Source of the DNA: Phaeobacter sp. CECT 5382
GTDB taxonomy: Bacteria > Pseudomonadota > Alphaproteobacteria > Rhodobacterales > Rhodobacteraceae
Direction of reading: 5' to 3'
Length of the DNA stretch: 35,936 bases
Assembly: GCF_001457775.1 (NCBI RefSeq)
Contig: NZ_CYSG01000025.1
Span: 1 to 35,936, forward strand
Shown: piece after piece, positions 7,051 through 15,649 of the stretch
How the letters are laid out: every line of letters begins with the position of its first letter
Position numbering within the stretch: position 1 is the first letter of the stretch
Notes under the pieces: generated by a model
Seen by the model: the letters and a program-made list of their open reading frames with translations, nothing else
Database searches by the model: none
What the model was told of the DNA's origin: nothing
Made by a program: the position numbers and the translations under genes

Positions 7051-8649
7051 TTAGGGATGGGCCTGTAAAATCAGCTCGCTGGCCTTTTCGCCGATCATGA
7101 TGGCGGGCGCATTGGTGTTGCCGCTGACGATTTCTGGCATGATCGAACAATCGGCAACCCGCAAGCCCCCGATCCCGTGAACGCAGAGATCCGCGCCGAC
7201 CACGGCATCTGCAGACTGTCCCATCTTGCAGGTGCCTGTCGGGTGGTAAATAGAGGCCGTATTGTTGCGTGCCCAGTCCAGCGTGGCTTCATAGTCGTCG
7301 ATGTCGAGGCTGGCATGGGGGCGGAATTCCTCGGAGATTTTGGCAGTAAGCGGGGCGTGGCGGGCGATGCTGCGGGCAATATTCACTCCTGCCACGATGG
7401 TGCGGCAGTCGGTTTCCGTCGAAAGGTAGTTTGGAATGATCCGGGGGTAGTCTTTGGGATCGGCAGAGCGCAGGCGAATTTCGCCGCGCGATTCCGGGCG
7501 CAGCTGGCAGACGGACATCGTGAAGGCCGAAAACCTATCCGCGCCTTTGCCGGGGTTCTCGGCTGACAAAGGCTGTACATGGAACTGGATATCCGGAGTT
7601 TCCAGATCCGGTCGCGTTTTCAAAAAACCGGTCGCGAGACTAGCGGCCATTGTCATCGGCCCGGCCCGGAACATCAGATACTTCAAGCCGATCTTTGCCT
7701 GCCCAAAAAGCGAGCTGACCTCATCATTCAGGGTCGGCTCGTTACATTTATAGACCAGCCGCGCCTGCAGGTGGTCCTGCATATTCTTGCCGACACCGGA
7801 CAGATTGGCGATCACCTCGATGCCGTTTTCGACCAGGTGTTCGGCCGCGCCAATGCCGGACAGCATCAGCAATTGCGGAGAGTTGATGGCGCCGCCCGAC
7901 AAGATGATCTCTCGGCTTGCCTTGAGTGTCTGCACCTCGCCACTGCGATCCGTGTAGCGGACGGCTGTGGCGCGCTTGCCTTCTATTACAATGCGTTGCA
8001 CATGCGCGTGGGTGATGATCTGCAGATTTGGGCGGGCCTTCACCGGGTTCAAAAAGGCTACCGCCGAAGAGCAGCGGCGCCCATTGCGCGCGGTAAGCTG
8101 GAAAAAGCCGACGCCCTCTTGGTCGGGGCCATTGTAGTCGGGGTTGAATTTGTAGCCTGCCGCCTGTGCGGCTGCGACCCAGGCATCAGTTATCGGGCGC
8201 TGGATGCGCATATTTGAGACCGAAAGAGGCCCCCGGTCGCCGTGAAAGGCGTCGCCGCCGCGTTCGTTGTTTTCTGATCGTTTGAACAGTGGCAACACGT
8301 CATCCCAGCCCCAGCCCTGGTTGCCCATCTGGCGCCAGCGATCATAGTCCTGGCTTTGGCCGCGCACATAGAGCAACCCGTTTAACGAGGATGATCCACC
8401 TAGCACCTTGCCGCGCGGCCATTCTATGGATCTGCCGTTCAATCCGGGGTCCGGTTCGGTCTTGTAGCACCAGTCTACCTTGGGGTTGTGAATGGTTTTG
8501 AAATAGCCGACCGGCACATGGATCCAGGGATTTGTGTCCTTGCCGCCGGCCTCAAGCAGGACGACCTTTTTGGTCGGGTCCGCACTGAGACGATTGGCAA
8601 TAACACAGCCCGCAGACCCTGCTCCGATAATGATGAAATCAGCCTCCAA
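7051..8649 (-). CDS. GMC-family FAD-dependent alcohol/choline-type dehydrogenase
   Basis: Flavoprotein that oxidises an alcohol to an aldehyde. The FAD dinucleotide fold is at the N-terminus (FIIIGAGSAGCVIANRL). The two GMC signatures are GKVLGGSSSLNGLLYVRG and GGAINSPQLLMLSGIG. The catalytic His is in YHPTGTCKMG and the second active-site residue is the Asn in SGNTNAP near the C-terminus. The protein is 532 residues, close to choline dehydrogenase (BetA) and medium-chain alcohol dehydrogenase (AlkJ). The frame begins with TTG at 8649, about seven bases after GGAGGG, which supports that start. No aldehyde dehydrogenase or BetI-type gene accompanies it, so choline is not assumed. It is divergent from the TRAP operon and probably shares its regulation. 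Confidence 0.88.
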   Translation of the reverse strand: MEADFIIIGAGSAGCVIANRLSADPTKKVVLLEAGGKDTNPWIHVPVGYFKTIHNPKVDWCYKTEPDPGLNGRSIEWPRGKVLGGSSSLNGLLYVRGQSQDYDRWRQMGNQGWGWDDVLPLFKRSENNERGGDAFHGDRGPLSVSNMRIQRPITDAWVAAAQAAGYKFNPDYNGPDQEGVGFFQLTARNGRRCSSAVAFLNPVKARPNLQIITHAHVQRIVIEGKRATAVRYTDRSGEVQTLKASREIILSGGAINSPQLLMLSGIGAAEHLVENGIEVIANLSGVGKNMQDHLQARLVYKCNEPTLNDEVSSLFGQAKIGLKYLMFRAGPMTMAASLATGFLKTRPDLETPDIQFHVQPLSAENPGKGADRFSAFTMSVCQLRPESRGEIRLRSADPKDYPRIIPNYLSTETDCRTIVAGVNIARSIARHAPLTAKISEEFRPHASLDIDDYEATLDWARNNTASIYHPTGTCKMGQSADAVVGADLCVHGIGGLRVADCSIMPEIVSGNTNAPAIMIGEKASELILQAHP

Positions 8650-8684
8650 AACTCGTCCCTCCAGTTGGCGTCGAAAAAAACTCT

Positions 8685-8734
8685 ATGCAAATTGCATGAA
8701 TTAGACTAGCTTTTTTTGAGATGAAACGTCTCAA
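8685..8734. promoter_or_regulatory. Divergent control region with two dyads (GMC dehydrogenase / TRAP operon)
   Basis: Within the 110 bases between the divergent genes are ATGCAA-A-TTGCAT (8685-8697) and TTGAGA-N7-TCTCAA (8716-8734). The second can be extended to eight-base arms with one mismatch. Both are perfect over six bases per arm and suit dimeric regulators. The IclR regulator at the end of the TRAP operon is the natural candidate. Which dyad it would bind is not known. Confidence 0.55.
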
Positions 8735-8759
8735 TAATGCTCACTTAGGGAGGAAGACT

Positions 8760-9992
8760 ATGGGACTCAAGGAGAATCTCAATTTTATCTCGCGGCGAGA
8801 CCTGTTTCGGGTTGCTGGCCGCTATGGCATGAGTTCGACGCTTTTGGCGGCGGGTGGCTTTGGAGGAGCCATGAGCCTGGCCAATCTCGCCTCGGCTGCC
8901 GAGTCGACCTATGACAAGCGGTTTTCAAAGCCCGCTAAGCACACGCTTAAGTTTGGTGCGGCTGGTTTTAATGCGCAGAACCTGCTGATTGAACGGGCAG
9001 GGGCCTTGGAATTTGCCCGCGATCTGGAAAGTCGCACGGATGGGGAGATCCGTATTGAATTCATTGGCAATAACCAGATCTGTGGTCAGACCTCTTGCGT
9101 TGAGAAAACCCAGCAAGGCATCGTTGATATCTATGCGGCTTCGACGCAGAACTCCGCCGGCGGCGCACCCTATCTGAACGTGCTCGACTACGCCTATATG
9201 TTCCCCGGCCGGGCGTCGCAGTATCATTTCCTCTATAGCCCTGAATCCCAGCGTATCCTGCGCGATCCACTGGAAAAACGGCACGGGCTGAAGTTCCTGT
9301 TCAGTCATTGTGAGCTGCGCGGCATTCAGCTGGGTCTTGGCTGGGAAGACAAGCCAACCGTGACCAAGCTGGAGCAGCTGTTTGGCACCAAAAACCGCGT
9401 AACGGGCACTCAGCTGGGCCGGATTGCCATGCAGGCGCTGAACCTCAACCCAGTGCCCGTTGCCTGGGAAGAAACCCTGGATGGGCTTAAGCAGGGTCTG
9501 ATTGATGGGGCTGAAACCTGGGCCTCGGCTGTGGCCTACGCCAATATGTCGCCTGTGGTCAGCCAGTCGGTAGATCTGAAATTCTTCTGTGGTACCGAGC
9601 ATACCTCGATGAGCGCTTCGGTCTTTGACAGTCTTGAAGGCTATCTGCAGGATGCGGTGATGGAGAGCGCCTATTGGGCCCAGACCCATGTGCAGGCGGC
9701 GAACGAGGCCGCACTGGTCAAGACGGTCGGCCATTCGGACCCGCAGATGCCGGGGACCATTTTTGCCGAAAATAACGTGCGCAATGCTTTCTTGGCGGAC
9801 GACCAGATCAAAATGGCCGAGGAAATGTGCTCGCCCGAGTTCCAGCCGCAGCTCTGGGAGCAGTGGCGCGAACGCCTGAACGGTTGGGCCGGTGGCATTG
9901 ATACCTATCAGGAGATCTACGACATCGCGCGGCAAGTCCCCAAAGACATGAAGCCGGAGAACGTCGAGCCCCGGCGCTGGTGGAAATCCTGA
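8760..9992 (+). CDS. TRAP transporter substrate-binding protein (DctP type) with Tat-like signal
   Basis: Periplasmic receptor of a tripartite ATP-independent transporter. The start at ATG 8760 is chosen because GGGAGGAAG lies just before it, whereas the ATG at 8721 falls inside a DNA dyad. The N-terminus holds SRRDLFRVAGRYG followed by a hydrophobic stretch and a likely cut after LASAA. The twin arginines suggest export by the Tat system, as seen for several TRAP receptors. The DctP fold is visible in the KFGAAGFNAQN start and in the middle part with TGTQLGRIAMQALN and the GLIDGAETW segment. Length is 410 residues. The ligand is unknown, but the catabolic neighbours suggest that it feeds the Rieske or GMC enzymes. 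Confidence 0.9.
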   Translation: MGLKENLNFISRRDLFRVAGRYGMSSTLLAAGGFGGAMSLANLASAAESTYDKRFSKPAKHTLKFGAAGFNAQNLLIERAGALEFARDLESRTDGEIRIEFIGNNQICGQTSCVEKTQQGIVDIYAASTQNSAGGAPYLNVLDYAYMFPGRASQYHFLYSPESQRILRDPLEKRHGLKFLFSHCELRGIQLGLGWEDKPTVTKLEQLFGTKNRVTGTQLGRIAMQALNLNPVPVAWEETLDGLKQGLIDGAETWASAVAYANMSPVVSQSVDLKFFCGTEHTSMSASVFDSLEGYLQDAVMESAYWAQTHVQAANEAALVKTVGHSDPQMPGTIFAENNVRNAFLADDQIKMAEEMCSPEFQPQLWEQWRERLNGWAGGIDTYQEIYDIARQVPKDMKPENVEPRRWWKS

Positions 9993-10026
9993 ACGCGCGA
10001 TACCCTTTCAGGTAGAAACAATAAAA

Positions 10027-10052
10027 GGTCGGCGCGCGATGATGCGCCGATC
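10027..10052 (+). repeat. Intercistronic hairpin after the TRAP binding-protein gene
   Basis: GGTCGGCGC pairs with GCGCCGATC (seven perfect pairs, one G-U, one more pair) around an eight-base loop. It lies in the 110-base gap between the receptor and small-permease genes. Such hairpins commonly protect the upstream mRNA or partly stop transcription, so that more receptor than permease is made. That role here is inference. Confidence 0.5.
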
Positions 10053-10102
10053 TGCTTGTCCGTAAAGACCGGAACAGCCCGGCGGACATCAGGGAGGAAG
10101 AC

Positions 10103-10771
10103 ATGGCACTCTGGTCAGAGATCAGTGATATTTTTCGTGCATTTGCATCACAAGACAGCTGGGAAATCCGCAATGCTCTCAAATCCGAGGGCGCCTGGGT
10201 CTTTGGCACCATAGCGACGGCACTGGCCGGATTGGTGATGCTGTGGATTTACAAGCTGCTGCCCTTGCTGGACCGGCATCTGGAGCGGACCATCATGGTC
10301 TACAGCTATCTGGCGATTGCTTTTATCATCTTCTGGGGTGTCATTGACCGGTTCATTTTTTCCAATCAGCAACCCTGGTCGACAACCATTCCGCCGCTGC
10401 TGTTCATGATCATGGCCTGGTTTGGAGCAGCCTTTAACGTGCGTCTCAGAACGCACCTTAGTTTTGCCGAGTTTCGCACGGTGATGCCACGTCGGGGACA
10501 AATGGCCTGTCTCATTCTGGATGCGGTGCTCTGGTTCATCTTTGCGGTCATCGTGCTGGTCACCACCTCGCGGATGACGGCGCTGTCGGCTTCGAACTTT
10601 CAGATCGTGCTGGGCACCGACAATGTCATGCAGTGGTGGTTTCTGATCACCGCGCCTTTGTCTTTTGTGCTGATGGTGGCGCGGGTTTTTGAAAACCTGA
10701 TTGAAGACTTTGCCAATTGGCGCTCTGGCGCGCCGCTGATCAAACAGGCTGTGATCGGAGGAGACATATAA
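10103..10771 (+). CDS. TRAP transporter small permease (DctQ type)
   Basis: Small inner-membrane subunit of the TRAP system. ATG 10103 follows GGGAGGAAGAC closely, nearly the same ribosome site as the receptor gene. Four or five hydrophobic helices are evident, at about residues 30-50, 68-90, 98-118, 138-158 and 178-198. This matches the DctQ pattern, although the soluble N-terminal stretch is longer than usual. Length is 222 residues. The stop overlaps the start of the large permease (TAATG), showing tight coupling. DctQ-type proteins are poorly conserved, so the call rests largely on order, size and topology. Confidence 0.88.
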   Translation: MALWSEISDIFRAFASQDSWEIRNALKSEGAWVFGTIATALAGLVMLWIYKLLPLLDRHLERTIMVYSYLAIAFIIFWGVIDRFIFSNQQPWSTTIPPLLFMIMAWFGAAFNVRLRTHLSFAEFRTVMPRRGQMACLILDAVLWFIFAVIVLVTTSRMTALSASNFQIVLGTDNVMQWWFLITAPLSFVLMVARVFENLIEDFANWRSGAPLIKQAVIGGDI

Positions 10772-12129
10772 TGACTGATGGGTCTTGGGTCACACTGATC
10801 TCGCTTGGGGTCACGTTTTTGTTCATGCTGGGCGTGCCGGTTCTACTGGTGATTGCCTATTGGGTGATCGGTTGCTCCTTTGTGCTTGGGCTGACGCTCG
10901 ACAACATGGGCGCTGAGCTTTTGAACGTCTTCAACAAGGGCTTTGCCCTGCTTGCGATGCCGCTGTTCATATTGACCGGGGATCTGATCAATCAATCTGG
11001 CATTGCGCGGCGATTATCTGATTTCGCCTATGCCTGTCTGGGATGGCTCAGGGGCGGGCTTGCCATGGCATCGCTTGGGGCCTGCGGGTTGTTCGCGGCC
11101 ATTTCGGGCTCTAACTCAGCGACCACAGCCACCATCGGGTCCATGCTGCACCCGGAAATGGTCAAGGGCGGCTACGACGAGCGCTTTTCGGCGGCCACGG
11201 CGGCGGCGGGCGGCACAGTCGGGATTATCATCCCGCCTTCGATCATCTTTATCGTCTATGGCTTCTTGCTGAACCTGCCGATCTCAGAGCTGTTTGTAGC
11301 CGGCATTCTGCCCGGGGCCCTGATGGTGATTGGCATGCAGCTGGCCTGCTGGATCATCTGCCGCATCAATGGCTGGGGTCATCTGATCCCGCTGCAGCTG
11401 ACCCGTGTGCTGAAAACCGCCTTTGGGGCCTGGCTCGGCTTTTTTGCCATCGGCCTGGTGCTTTGGGGTATTTACACAGGTAAGTTCTCTCCAACCGAAG
11501 CGGCTGGTGTCACCGTGGGCTTTTGCGTCATTGCCGGTCTCGTTAGCTATCCTCTCAACCGCATAATGGGGTCTCGACGCGACAAGCCGATAAGCGAGAA
11601 AACCTACGCCGAGATGCTGGTCGTCGAAGGTTTCACCATTCCGCAGATCCCGTCGGTGGTGGTGCGCTCTGCTCAGATTACCGGCATTCTGGCACCGCTG
11701 ATTGCGATTTCGGTGGTGATGCAACAGATCCTGTCGCTGCTGGGTGCGCAACAGACCATCGGCGATTTTGTTACCTCAATGGGCGGCTATTACGCAGTGC
11801 TTTTTACCTCGATGGTGATCGTGTTCTTTTCCGGCATGGTGCTCGAAAGTCTGCCGGTGACAATCATCCTGGCCCCGATCCTGGCACCTATTGCCGCTTC
11901 GGTGGGGATTGATCCGATCCATTTTTCGGTGATCTTCCTTGTGGGGGCCTCTATCGGCTTCATCACGCCGCCCTACGGTCTCAATCTCTATGTGGCATCC
12001 GGGGTGACGGGCGTTCCATACTTCCGTTTGCTGCGCTATACGGTGCCTTACCTTGCAGCGTTGATCTGCGTGTGGATACTGGTGTCTTTGGTACCGGATC
12101 TGGCCCTGATCTTGCTGCCCAACAGATAA
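10771..12129 (+). CDS. TRAP transporter large permease (DctM type)
   Basis: Ion-coupled transport subunit of the TRAP system with about 12 membrane helices. Family features include the FALLAMPLFILTGDLI segment near residue 50, the SGSNSATTATIGSMLHPEM region, GGTVGIIIPPSIIFIVYG and the C-terminal IGFITPPYGLNLYVASG. The ATG at 10771 is chosen because it overlaps the DctQ stop and follows GGAGGAGA. An ATG at 10717 would lie deep inside dctQ. Length is 452 residues, slightly longer than many DctM proteins because of a polar loop near residues 260-285. Together with the two preceding genes it forms a complete high-affinity uptake system. Confidence 0.93.
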   Translation: MTDGSWVTLISLGVTFLFMLGVPVLLVIAYWVIGCSFVLGLTLDNMGAELLNVFNKGFALLAMPLFILTGDLINQSGIARRLSDFAYACLGWLRGGLAMASLGACGLFAAISGSNSATTATIGSMLHPEMVKGGYDERFSAATAAAGGTVGIIIPPSIIFIVYGFLLNLPISELFVAGILPGALMVIGMQLACWIICRINGWGHLIPLQLTRVLKTAFGAWLGFFAIGLVLWGIYTGKFSPTEAAGVTVGFCVIAGLVSYPLNRIMGSRRDKPISEKTYAEMLVVEGFTIPQIPSVVVRSAQITGILAPLIAISVVMQQILSLLGAQQTIGDFVTSMGGYYAVLFTSMVIVFFSGMVLESLPVTIILAPILAPIAASVGIDPIHFSVIFLVGASIGFITPPYGLNLYVASGVTGVPYFRLLRYTVPYLAALICVWILVSLVPDLALILLPNR

Positions 12130-12139
12130 ATGTGATGTA

Positions 12140-12937
12140 ATGCCTGACGATAGTTCTTCTTCCAAAGATCCGCAGATCCCAACAAACCTACGGCTGCTGT
12201 TGATCCTGGAGGAGGTGGCCCGTCTGGGCGTCGCCGTCAAACCGGCGCAACTGGTCGATGCGATGGGCCTGCCAAAACCAACACTGCACCGGTTGTTGCA
12301 AACCGCCGAGGCCGAAGGGTTTTTGCAGCGTGACCTTGATGGGCGCTCCTATGGTCCGGGGCCGCGGCTGCGGGCCCTGGCCGTCAACACAATGTCGTCG
12401 GAACATCTGCGCACGGCGCGACTGGCTATCCTGCGCCGCGTTGCCGAGGAAATCGGCGAGACTTGCAACCTGGCCACCGCCGATCGCGAGGGCATGACCT
12501 ATCTTGACCGGGTCGAAACCAAATGGCCGCTGCGTATTCAACTGCCGATTGGCACCCAGGTGCCCTTTCATTGCACGGCAAGCGGCAAGATGTATCTGTC
12601 AAGCCTGCGCCCTGCGACCTTGAAAGGCGTGCTGTCAGCGCGTCCCCTTGAGGCACAGACAGAAAAAACCATCACCTCCACCGAGGCCCTGCAGGCTGAG
12701 TTGAAAGCGACACGCGCGCGGGGCTATTCCACCGACGATGAGGAATTCATGATCGGCATGGCCGCCATAGCCGTTCCGGTTCTGGACCCGCAGGACCGTC
12801 TGCTGGCAACGCTTTCGGTACATGCGCCAACCCAGCGGCATTCCCTGTCCCAGATCATTGATTTCTTGCAGCCGCTGCAGGCTGCGGCAGAACAACTGGC
12901 GACTCTTTATAGTGGCCAACTGGCGGATGCGCCCTAG
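12140..12937 (+). CDS. IclR-family transcriptional regulator
   Basis: Predicted regulator of the TRAP operon and perhaps of the divergent GMC gene. The N-terminal winged helix is seen in LLLILEEVARLGVAVKPAQL followed by GLPKPTLHRLLQTAEAEGFL (about residues 20-60). The C-terminal effector domain carries the family features MTYLDRVE, FHCTASGKMYLSSL and DDEEFMIGMAAIAVPVLD. Length is 265 residues, normal for the family. The gene starts ten bases after the large-permease stop without a strong promoter, so it is probably co-transcribed with the transporter. Likely targets are the dyads at 8685-8734, which is inference. Confidence 0.92.
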   Translation: MPDDSSSSKDPQIPTNLRLLLILEEVARLGVAVKPAQLVDAMGLPKPTLHRLLQTAEAEGFLQRDLDGRSYGPGPRLRALAVNTMSSEHLRTARLAILRRVAEEIGETCNLATADREGMTYLDRVETKWPLRIQLPIGTQVPFHCTASGKMYLSSLRPATLKGVLSARPLEAQTEKTITSTEALQAELKATRARGYSTDDEEFMIGMAAIAVPVLDPQDRLLATLSVHAPTQRHSLSQIIDFLQPLQAAAEQLATLYSGQLADAP

Positions 12938-13001
12938 AAGGCGCACCCAAAGCGCTCTGCATATTCCTGGTGTGTAACGGAGACTGAAAACGACGGTTTT
13001 C
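12928..13001 (+). terminator. Two small hairpins after iclR, possible operon end
   Basis: TGCGCC/GGCGCA (12928-12933 and 12940-12945) overlaps the IclR stop codon. GAAAAC/GTTTTC (12986-12991 and 12996-13001) is followed by TTGAGTTTTG. Neither has a full T-tract, so the terminator call is weak. Confidence 0.35.
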
Positions 13002-13031
13002 TTGAGTTTTGATTTCCCTCAGGGCTATAGT
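13002..13031 (+). promoter_or_regulatory. Probable sigma-70 promoter for the methyltransferase/glycosyltransferase gene
   Basis: TTGAGT at 13002-13007 and TATAGT at 13026-13031 are separated by 18 bases. Both are near-consensus, and an AT-rich start region follows. The predicted transcript start at about 13038 leaves a short leader before either start codon. Confidence 0.5.
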
Positions 13032-13092
13032 TAACAAAAAGTAAACAGGCCCACTCCGGTGGATAGTGAAAACCACAAAAAGCAGTGCAGAA

Positions 13093-14892
13093 ATGTCCAT
13101 CACCAAAGCCTATGAAGACGTCCTTGAAATTAGCGGAGTGAAAATTCCTCTGGCTCCGAAGGTTGTAACGCCTCGGGTTGAAGAACTCATGCGGAGCGGG
13201 GGCTACGGCGGCGGCATCTGTCGGGTCATTGGCAAGACTCTGCGTGCCGGTGATCGGGTTCTGGAGTTGGGGGCGGGCATCGGCCTGATTTCTTCTGTTG
13301 TAGCGCAGGTCGAAGACCTTGAGACCGTGACGGCGGTGGAAGCCAATCCGCAACTCATCCCCCTGATCACCGAGACTTTTCGCCTGAACGGGGTCTCGGA
13401 TGTCACGCTGCGCAATGGGGTTGTTGTTGCCAGTCACCAGAAACGGACACCGTTCTATCTGCGCGAGGATTTCGCCACCTCATCGCTGGCGGTGGATGCA
13501 CAGGCCACCACGAAACGTAAACATTTGCCCTGCTTCAATATTGGTGAGTTGATTGAAGAGACAAATCCCACCGTCATCATCTGCGATATTGTTGGGGGTG
13601 AGCTGGGGTTGTTTGAGGGTATCGATCTGTCAGCTGTGCGCAGCCTGCTCCTGACGGTGCATCCTGAAATCTACGGCAACGAAGCCCTAGATGACATAAC
13701 GCGTAGCCTTAAGACGCAGGGCCTGGTCCTGGATATGCCTGAAAAATTGGATGGACCTGATAAAACATCGACCTTGCACTGCTATCATCGCGGAGTGAAG
13801 CGGCCCAAACCCCGCTCCCAGGCCTTGCCCTTTGAGTCTGGAAAGCCGGAACTGACTGGCCTGCAGGACAAGCCTTGGGATCCGCAGACGGCCCGGTTTC
13901 TGGTGACAACCTGCATGAAGGACGAAGGCCCGTTTATTCTGGAATGGCTGGCCTGGCATAAATCCATCGGCATCCAGGATTTTGTGATCTTCACCAATGA
14001 TTGCACCGATGGCACCCATCTGCTGTTGCAGCGCCTAGATGAAATGGGAGAACTGCGGCATTTGCCAAACCCGGCCTTGGCCAGCGCGAGCCCGGCGTTT
14101 CAACCCTATGCCTTAGCCTATACGCCGTATCTGGCAGAGTTTTCACGCGCTGATTTCTACATCTCCATGGATGTGGATGAATTCATCAATATTCGCCTTG
14201 GCACTGGTCAGATGTCTGATCTTCTGACCAAGACTGGCCCGTTTGATGCTCTGTCCATCAGCGAGTTGAACCATGGCAGCAATCATGTCGAAGGGTATGA
14301 ACCCGGTTTTGTGATCGACCAGTTCCCGAAGCACCAGCGCGAAAGCCCCGGTAAATTTCGCGCCCATCGCGGGGTCAAAACCATTGTCCGGCTTGGGGAA
14401 AAGCTCAAACATATTCGCAACCACCGCCCGGATCTGCACAGTGATACAGGCCCCGTTTCATGGCTGGACGGGGCGGGGCGCCCGTTGCAAAGCCTGCACG
14501 AAGACCCGACGCAGAACGGCATCGATGTCCGGGGAAGCTATGATCTGGTCTCGCTGGATCATTTTGCCCTGCGCTCACTGCATTCTTATCTGGTGAAGAT
14601 GTTTCGTGGTGATGTCGTGGTAAAAGACAAGATGGTTTCGCAACGCTATTGGCGCAACAGGGATCGCAACAGTGATCTTACTTCCAGCTTTGAGCGGCAG
14701 CGAAAGGGCTTTGAAAAGGTGTACAAACGTCTTCTCAAGGATAAAACTCTTGCTGCGCTCCACGAAGAATGCTGCACCGCACACCAAGACCGTATCAGCG
14801 AATTGCTAGGGGATCCGGTGTTTCAGCTGCGCAAGCAGTGGATCCACGACAATATCTGGTCCCCCGAAGTCCCCGAGGCCAAGGACGACTGA
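13093..14892 (+). CDS. Fusion protein: FkbM-like methyltransferase plus glycosyltransferase family 2-like domain
   Basis: Two enzymes in one chain. The N-terminal half (about residues 1-240) has a SAM-binding fold with motif I VLELGAGIGLISSVVA and the acidic VTAVEANPQLIPLI strand, as in FkbM-type methyltransferases. The C-terminal half begins at FLVTTCMKDEGPFILEWLAW and continues FVIFTNDCTDGT, then ISMDVDEFIN. This is the Glyco_tranf_2_4 pattern with a DxD-like metal-binding motif. The pairing suggests building and O-methylation of a surface glycan. The start is uncertain: ATG 13093 is used, GTG 13066 would add nine residues, and neither has a strong ribosome site. It is a single-gene unit between a promoter and a convergent nnrU. 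Substrates are unknown. Confidence 0.85.
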   Translation: MSITKAYEDVLEISGVKIPLAPKVVTPRVEELMRSGGYGGGICRVIGKTLRAGDRVLELGAGIGLISSVVAQVEDLETVTAVEANPQLIPLITETFRLNGVSDVTLRNGVVVASHQKRTPFYLREDFATSSLAVDAQATTKRKHLPCFNIGELIEETNPTVIICDIVGGELGLFEGIDLSAVRSLLLTVHPEIYGNEALDDITRSLKTQGLVLDMPEKLDGPDKTSTLHCYHRGVKRPKPRSQALPFESGKPELTGLQDKPWDPQTARFLVTTCMKDEGPFILEWLAWHKSIGIQDFVIFTNDCTDGTHLLLQRLDEMGELRHLPNPALASASPAFQPYALAYTPYLAEFSRADFYISMDVDEFINIRLGTGQMSDLLTKTGPFDALSISELNHGSNHVEGYEPGFVIDQFPKHQRESPGKFRAHRGVKTIVRLGEKLKHIRNHRPDLHSDTGPVSWLDGAGRPLQSLHEDPTQNGIDVRGSYDLVSLDHFALRSLHSYLVKMFRGDVVVKDKMVSQRYWRNRDRNSDLTSSFERQRKGFEKVYKRLLKDKTLAALHEECCTAHQDRISELLGDPVFQLRKQWIHDNIWSPEVPEAKDD

Positions 14893-14930
14893 TACTGCGG
14901 TCGCGCATTCGGCCGTACGCTTCGCGTCGG

Positions 14931-14956
14931 GCCTTTTAGATGGGTCTGTAAAAGGC
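14931..14956. terminator. Possible bidirectional terminator between convergent genes
   Basis: GCCTTTTA (14931-14938) pairs perfectly with TAAAAGGC (14949-14956) around a ten-base loop. It lies between the stop codons of the fusion gene and nnrU. The stem is short and AU-rich at its top, so efficiency is uncertain. Confidence 0.4.
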
Positions 14957-14959
14957 TGC

Positions 14960-15649
14960 TCAGGGAAACGGCCAGGCGCCAATGATGTGCATGTGCGAAT
15001 GCAAAAGCAAAATCCAAATCAGAAGACCAGCCAATACACGCCGCAGTAACTGACCTGCGTTTTGCCGGAGCCAGTGGCGCTGGATCAGAGGGCGCAGAGA
15101 GAGAACCGAGGTCTGGTCAAAGAAACGATCCGCATCCGGGCCGAGACGTCGGCGGGTTTTACGGTCAAACCCCCAAATCGCGATCAGAGGAAAGGCGGCA
15201 AAGCTGGCAAACAACACCACATGGGCCAGATCGCCATTGGCGATCAGATGCGCTGTGGCCCACAGAAGCAGTCCCAGCAGCAGCGGGTGTCGGCTGACTG
15301 CCGCAAAGCCCGGGTTTTCTGGATCAAATGCCCGACTGGCAGAACCACCAAGTGTTTCCGGGTTGGCGACGCCAAAACCACAGGTGGTTAAAATGCAGGC
15401 CAGCGGCACCACCAGATTGGGCAACCAACGCATCCAGGGCTGTTGCGGCCAAAGCTCGACAAACGGGGCTCGCCCGGCAGCGATAATGACCCAGGCCAAC
15501 AGGAACAGCGACACAACTCCATAGGCCGAAAAATAGCTCCGGCGCCCAAAGCGTGCGATGAGTGTTTCACGCAGCCCCCAAAGACGGGGGACAAAATGGC
15601 TGCTGAGAAAGGCAAGCATTGCCAGGGTGAAAGCAGCCCAATCCGTCAT
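14960..15649 (-). CDS. nnrU: NnrU-family membrane protein
   Basis: Integral membrane protein of 229 residues with about six hydrophobic helices. It is the last gene of the nitric oxide reductase operon. The central segment contains RHPLLLGLLLWATAHLIANGD, the feature shared by NnrU and related isoprenylcysteine-methyltransferase-like membrane proteins. In Rhodobacter sphaeroides nnrU follows norCBQD and is needed for nitric oxide or nitrite metabolism, but its biochemical role is unresolved. The start at ATG 15649 overlaps the upstream small gene by four bases. An upstream start at 15730 would lie within that gene and is rejected. Confidence 0.88.
   Translation of the reverse strand: MTDWAAFTLAMLAFLSSHFVPRLWGLRETLIARFGRRSYFSAYGVVSLFLLAWVIIAAGRAPFVELWPQQPWMRWLPNLVVPLACILTTCGFGVANPETLGGSASRAFDPENPGFAAVSRHPLLLGLLLWATAHLIANGDLAHVVLFASFAAFPLIAIWGFDRKTRRRLGPDADRFFDQTSVLSLRPLIQRHWLRQNAGQLLRRVLAGLLIWILLLHSHMHIIGAWPFP

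Noticed and set aside
7051-8649. Naming the GMC enzyme choline dehydrogenase (BetA)
   Set aside because: The GMC signatures are shared by many alcohol dehydrogenases, and no betaine-aldehyde dehydrogenase or BetI gene is adjacent.
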